From contig NZ_AP031500.1 in assembly GCF_042847215.1 (NCBI RefSeq), forward strand, positions 558,001-622,000: a stretch of DNA of 64,000 nt, written 5' to 3'. How positions within the stretch are numbered: the stretch's first letter is position 1; each line of letters starts with the position of its first letter. Below the pieces are notes generated by a model, which saw nothing but the letters and a program-made list of their open reading frames with translations, was not told where the DNA came from and did no database searches. Positions 63,007-64,000 of this stretch are shown piece after piece. The translations under genes and the position numbers were made by a program. This stretch comes from Gilvimarinus japonicus (GTDB taxonomy: Bacteria > Pseudomonadota > Gammaproteobacteria > Pseudomonadales > Cellvibrionaceae).

Positions 63007-64000
63007 TTAAAGCGTCGCGAAAACTTCAGCAGCTTTGCTGATGGTTAAATCGATGTCGGCGTCGGTGTGGGCTTGAGACATAAACCCCGCCTCGTAGGAG
63101 GCCGGCGCCAAATACACGCCCCGCTCCAACATGCCGTGAAAAAAACGATTAAAACGCTCGGTGTCGCACGCCATGACTTGGCGGTAGTTCTCGATTTTTT
63201 TCTCTTGGGTAAAAAAGCAGCCAAACATACTGCCCGCATGATTGGTGGTCATCGCGATGCCGGCATCGGCCGCTGCCTGCTCTAGCCCTTTTACTAATCG
63301 CTCAGTTTTGGCAAATAGCGTGGGATAAAAGTCGCTTGCGCTAAGCTCTTGCAGGGTGGCAATACCGGCGGCCATCGCCACTGGGTTACCCGATAAAGTG
63401 CCCGCTTGGTACACCGGCCCACTCGGGGCGATATGGTTCATAATGTCGCGCTTGCCGCCAAAGGCGCCTACCGGCATGCCGCCGCCGATGACTTTACCGA
63501 GGGTGGTTAAATCGGGGGTGATTTTGTAGCGCCCTTGCGCGCCGCTGGCACTTACCCTAAATCCGGTCATTACCTCGTCAAAGATCAAGACGCTCTGATG
63601 CTCGTCGCACACCTCGCGCAGGGTCTCTAAAAAGCCGGCAACCGGTGGAATACAGTTCATATTGCCCGCCACCGGCTCGACGATGACACAGGCGACTTGC
63701 TCGCCGCGCTCGGCAAAAAACTCGCGTACCTGGTCGGCATCGTTGTAGTTAAGCGTTACTGTATGTGCGGCTAGTACTTCAGGTACACCGGGCGAGCTGG
63801 GTACGCCCAAGGTAAGGGCGCCGGAGCCGGCTTTAATCAGCAGCGAGTCGCTGTGGCCGTGGTAGCAACCTTCAAATTTAACGATGGTATCGCGACCGGT
63901 GTAAGCGCGCGCGAGGCGGATGGCGCTCATGGTGGCCTCGGTGCCGGAGTTTACAAAACGTACTTGATCCATACTGGGTACGCGCGCGCACACCAGCTCG
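63007..64000 (-). CDS. hemL: Glutamate-1-semialdehyde 2,1-aminomutase (5' end outside window)
   Basis: About 331 residues of a protein usually near 426; the frame is open through the right edge (CGA-G-CTG-GTG-TGC continues the reading), so the N-terminus lies beyond. Seen: RFVNSGTEATMSAIRLAR, CYHGHSDS, DEVMTGFR and the PLP-lysine segment TLGKVIGGGMPVGAFGG. It converts glutamate-1-semialdehyde to 5-aminolevulinate in tetrapyrrole synthesis. It converges on the DUF1631-PilZ unit. Confidence 0.96.
   Translation of the reverse strand, partial: ELVCARVPSMDQVRFVNSGTEATMSAIRLARAYTGRDTIVKFEGCYHGHSDSLLIKAGSGALTLGVPSSPGVPEVLAAHTVTLNYNDADQVREFFAERGEQVACVIVEPVAGNMNCIPPVAGFLETLREVCDEHQSVLIFDEVMTGFRVSASGAQGRYKITPDLTTLGKVIGGGMPVGAFGGKRDIMNHIAPSGPVYQAGTLSGNPVAMAAGIATLQELSASDFYPTLFAKTERLVKGLEQAAADAGIAMTTNHAGSMFGCFFTQEKKIENYRQVMACDTERFNRFFHGMLERGVYLAPASYEAGFMSQAHTDADIDLTISKAAEVFATL

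Noticed and set aside
1..64000. CRISPR arrays, insertion sequences, prophage or integrase genes
   Set aside because: No direct-repeat arrays with spacers, transposase or phage genes were seen on either strand.

Overview
The window looks like chromosomal DNA of a free-living, probably marine, polysaccharide-degrading gammaproteobacterium close to the Cellvibrionaceae (Cellvibrio, Saccharophagus, Teredinibacter, Simiduia). The taxonomy is inference. It rests on secreted lipoproteins with long poly-serine linkers (GH5 enzyme at 385-1992, lipoprotein at 48765-50210), GH5 and GH16 beta-glucanases, a TonB receptor, an NhaD Na+/H+ antiporter, and a gammaproteobacterial housekeeping set (radA, fadIJ, ettA, gcvTH, mutY-yggX, tRNA-Phe, hemL). 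I see no prophage, insertion sequence, integrase or CRISPR array. Genes are dense and base use looks even.

Layout. 1-308: end of a sensor histidine kinase. 385-4323: beta-glucan locus (GH5 and GH16 enzymes, and a divergent membrane-anchored AraC-type regulator). 4364-6306: radA and a PrcB-like lipoprotein. 6352-9634: two-gene unit of an ATP-grasp ligase and a 670-residue protein in which I see a possible papain-type Cys/His/Asn triad. 10.1-12.1 kb: small membrane protein, EAL phosphodiesterase, PilZ protein. 12166-16830: fructokinase mak, nhaD, an unknown protein, and a periplasmic solute-binding/Cache-like protein. 17010-19523: a three-part fusion (SDR epimerase, SPW membrane repeats, VKOR-like domain). 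19487-24785: fadI, fadJ and a CoA-transferase. 25.2-31.9 kb: CBS protein, yaiI, arfB, an old yellow enzyme, a patatin/Omp85-type phospholipase, ettA. 32.1-38.8 kb: choice-of-anchor I lipoprotein, a CDP-alcohol phosphatidyltransferase with a cytidylyltransferase, a small membrane protein, a REC-HDOD regulator, a lipoprotein. 38.9-44.8 kb: glycine cleavage genes gcvT-gcvH, AsmA, mutY, yggX, tRNA-Phe. 44.9-51.5 kb: LytTR membrane regulator divergent from a TonB receptor, serine-rich lipoprotein, LuxR-type regulator. 51730-59720: a guanidine-degradation operon behind a guanidine-I (ykkC) riboswitch. 60.1-64 kb: DUF1631 protein with a PilZ partner, then hemL running off the right edge.

The best-supported system is the guanidine operon on the minus strand: riboswitch, substrate-binding protein, permease, ATPase, two DUF1989 proteins (carboxyguanidine deiminase subunits by family knowledge) and a biotin-dependent urea/guanidine carboxylase. 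The usual last enzyme, allophanate hydrolase, is absent from the cluster. The best candidates for undescribed biology are the ATP-grasp/papain-like pair (possibly a ligase with an opposing amidase), the SDR-SPW-VKOR fusion, and the cytidylyltransferase/CDP-alcohol transferase pair (possibly an unusual phospholipid head group). Cyclic-di-GMP proteins (one EAL, two PilZ) recur. All functions are read from sequence motifs; nothing was searched or computed.
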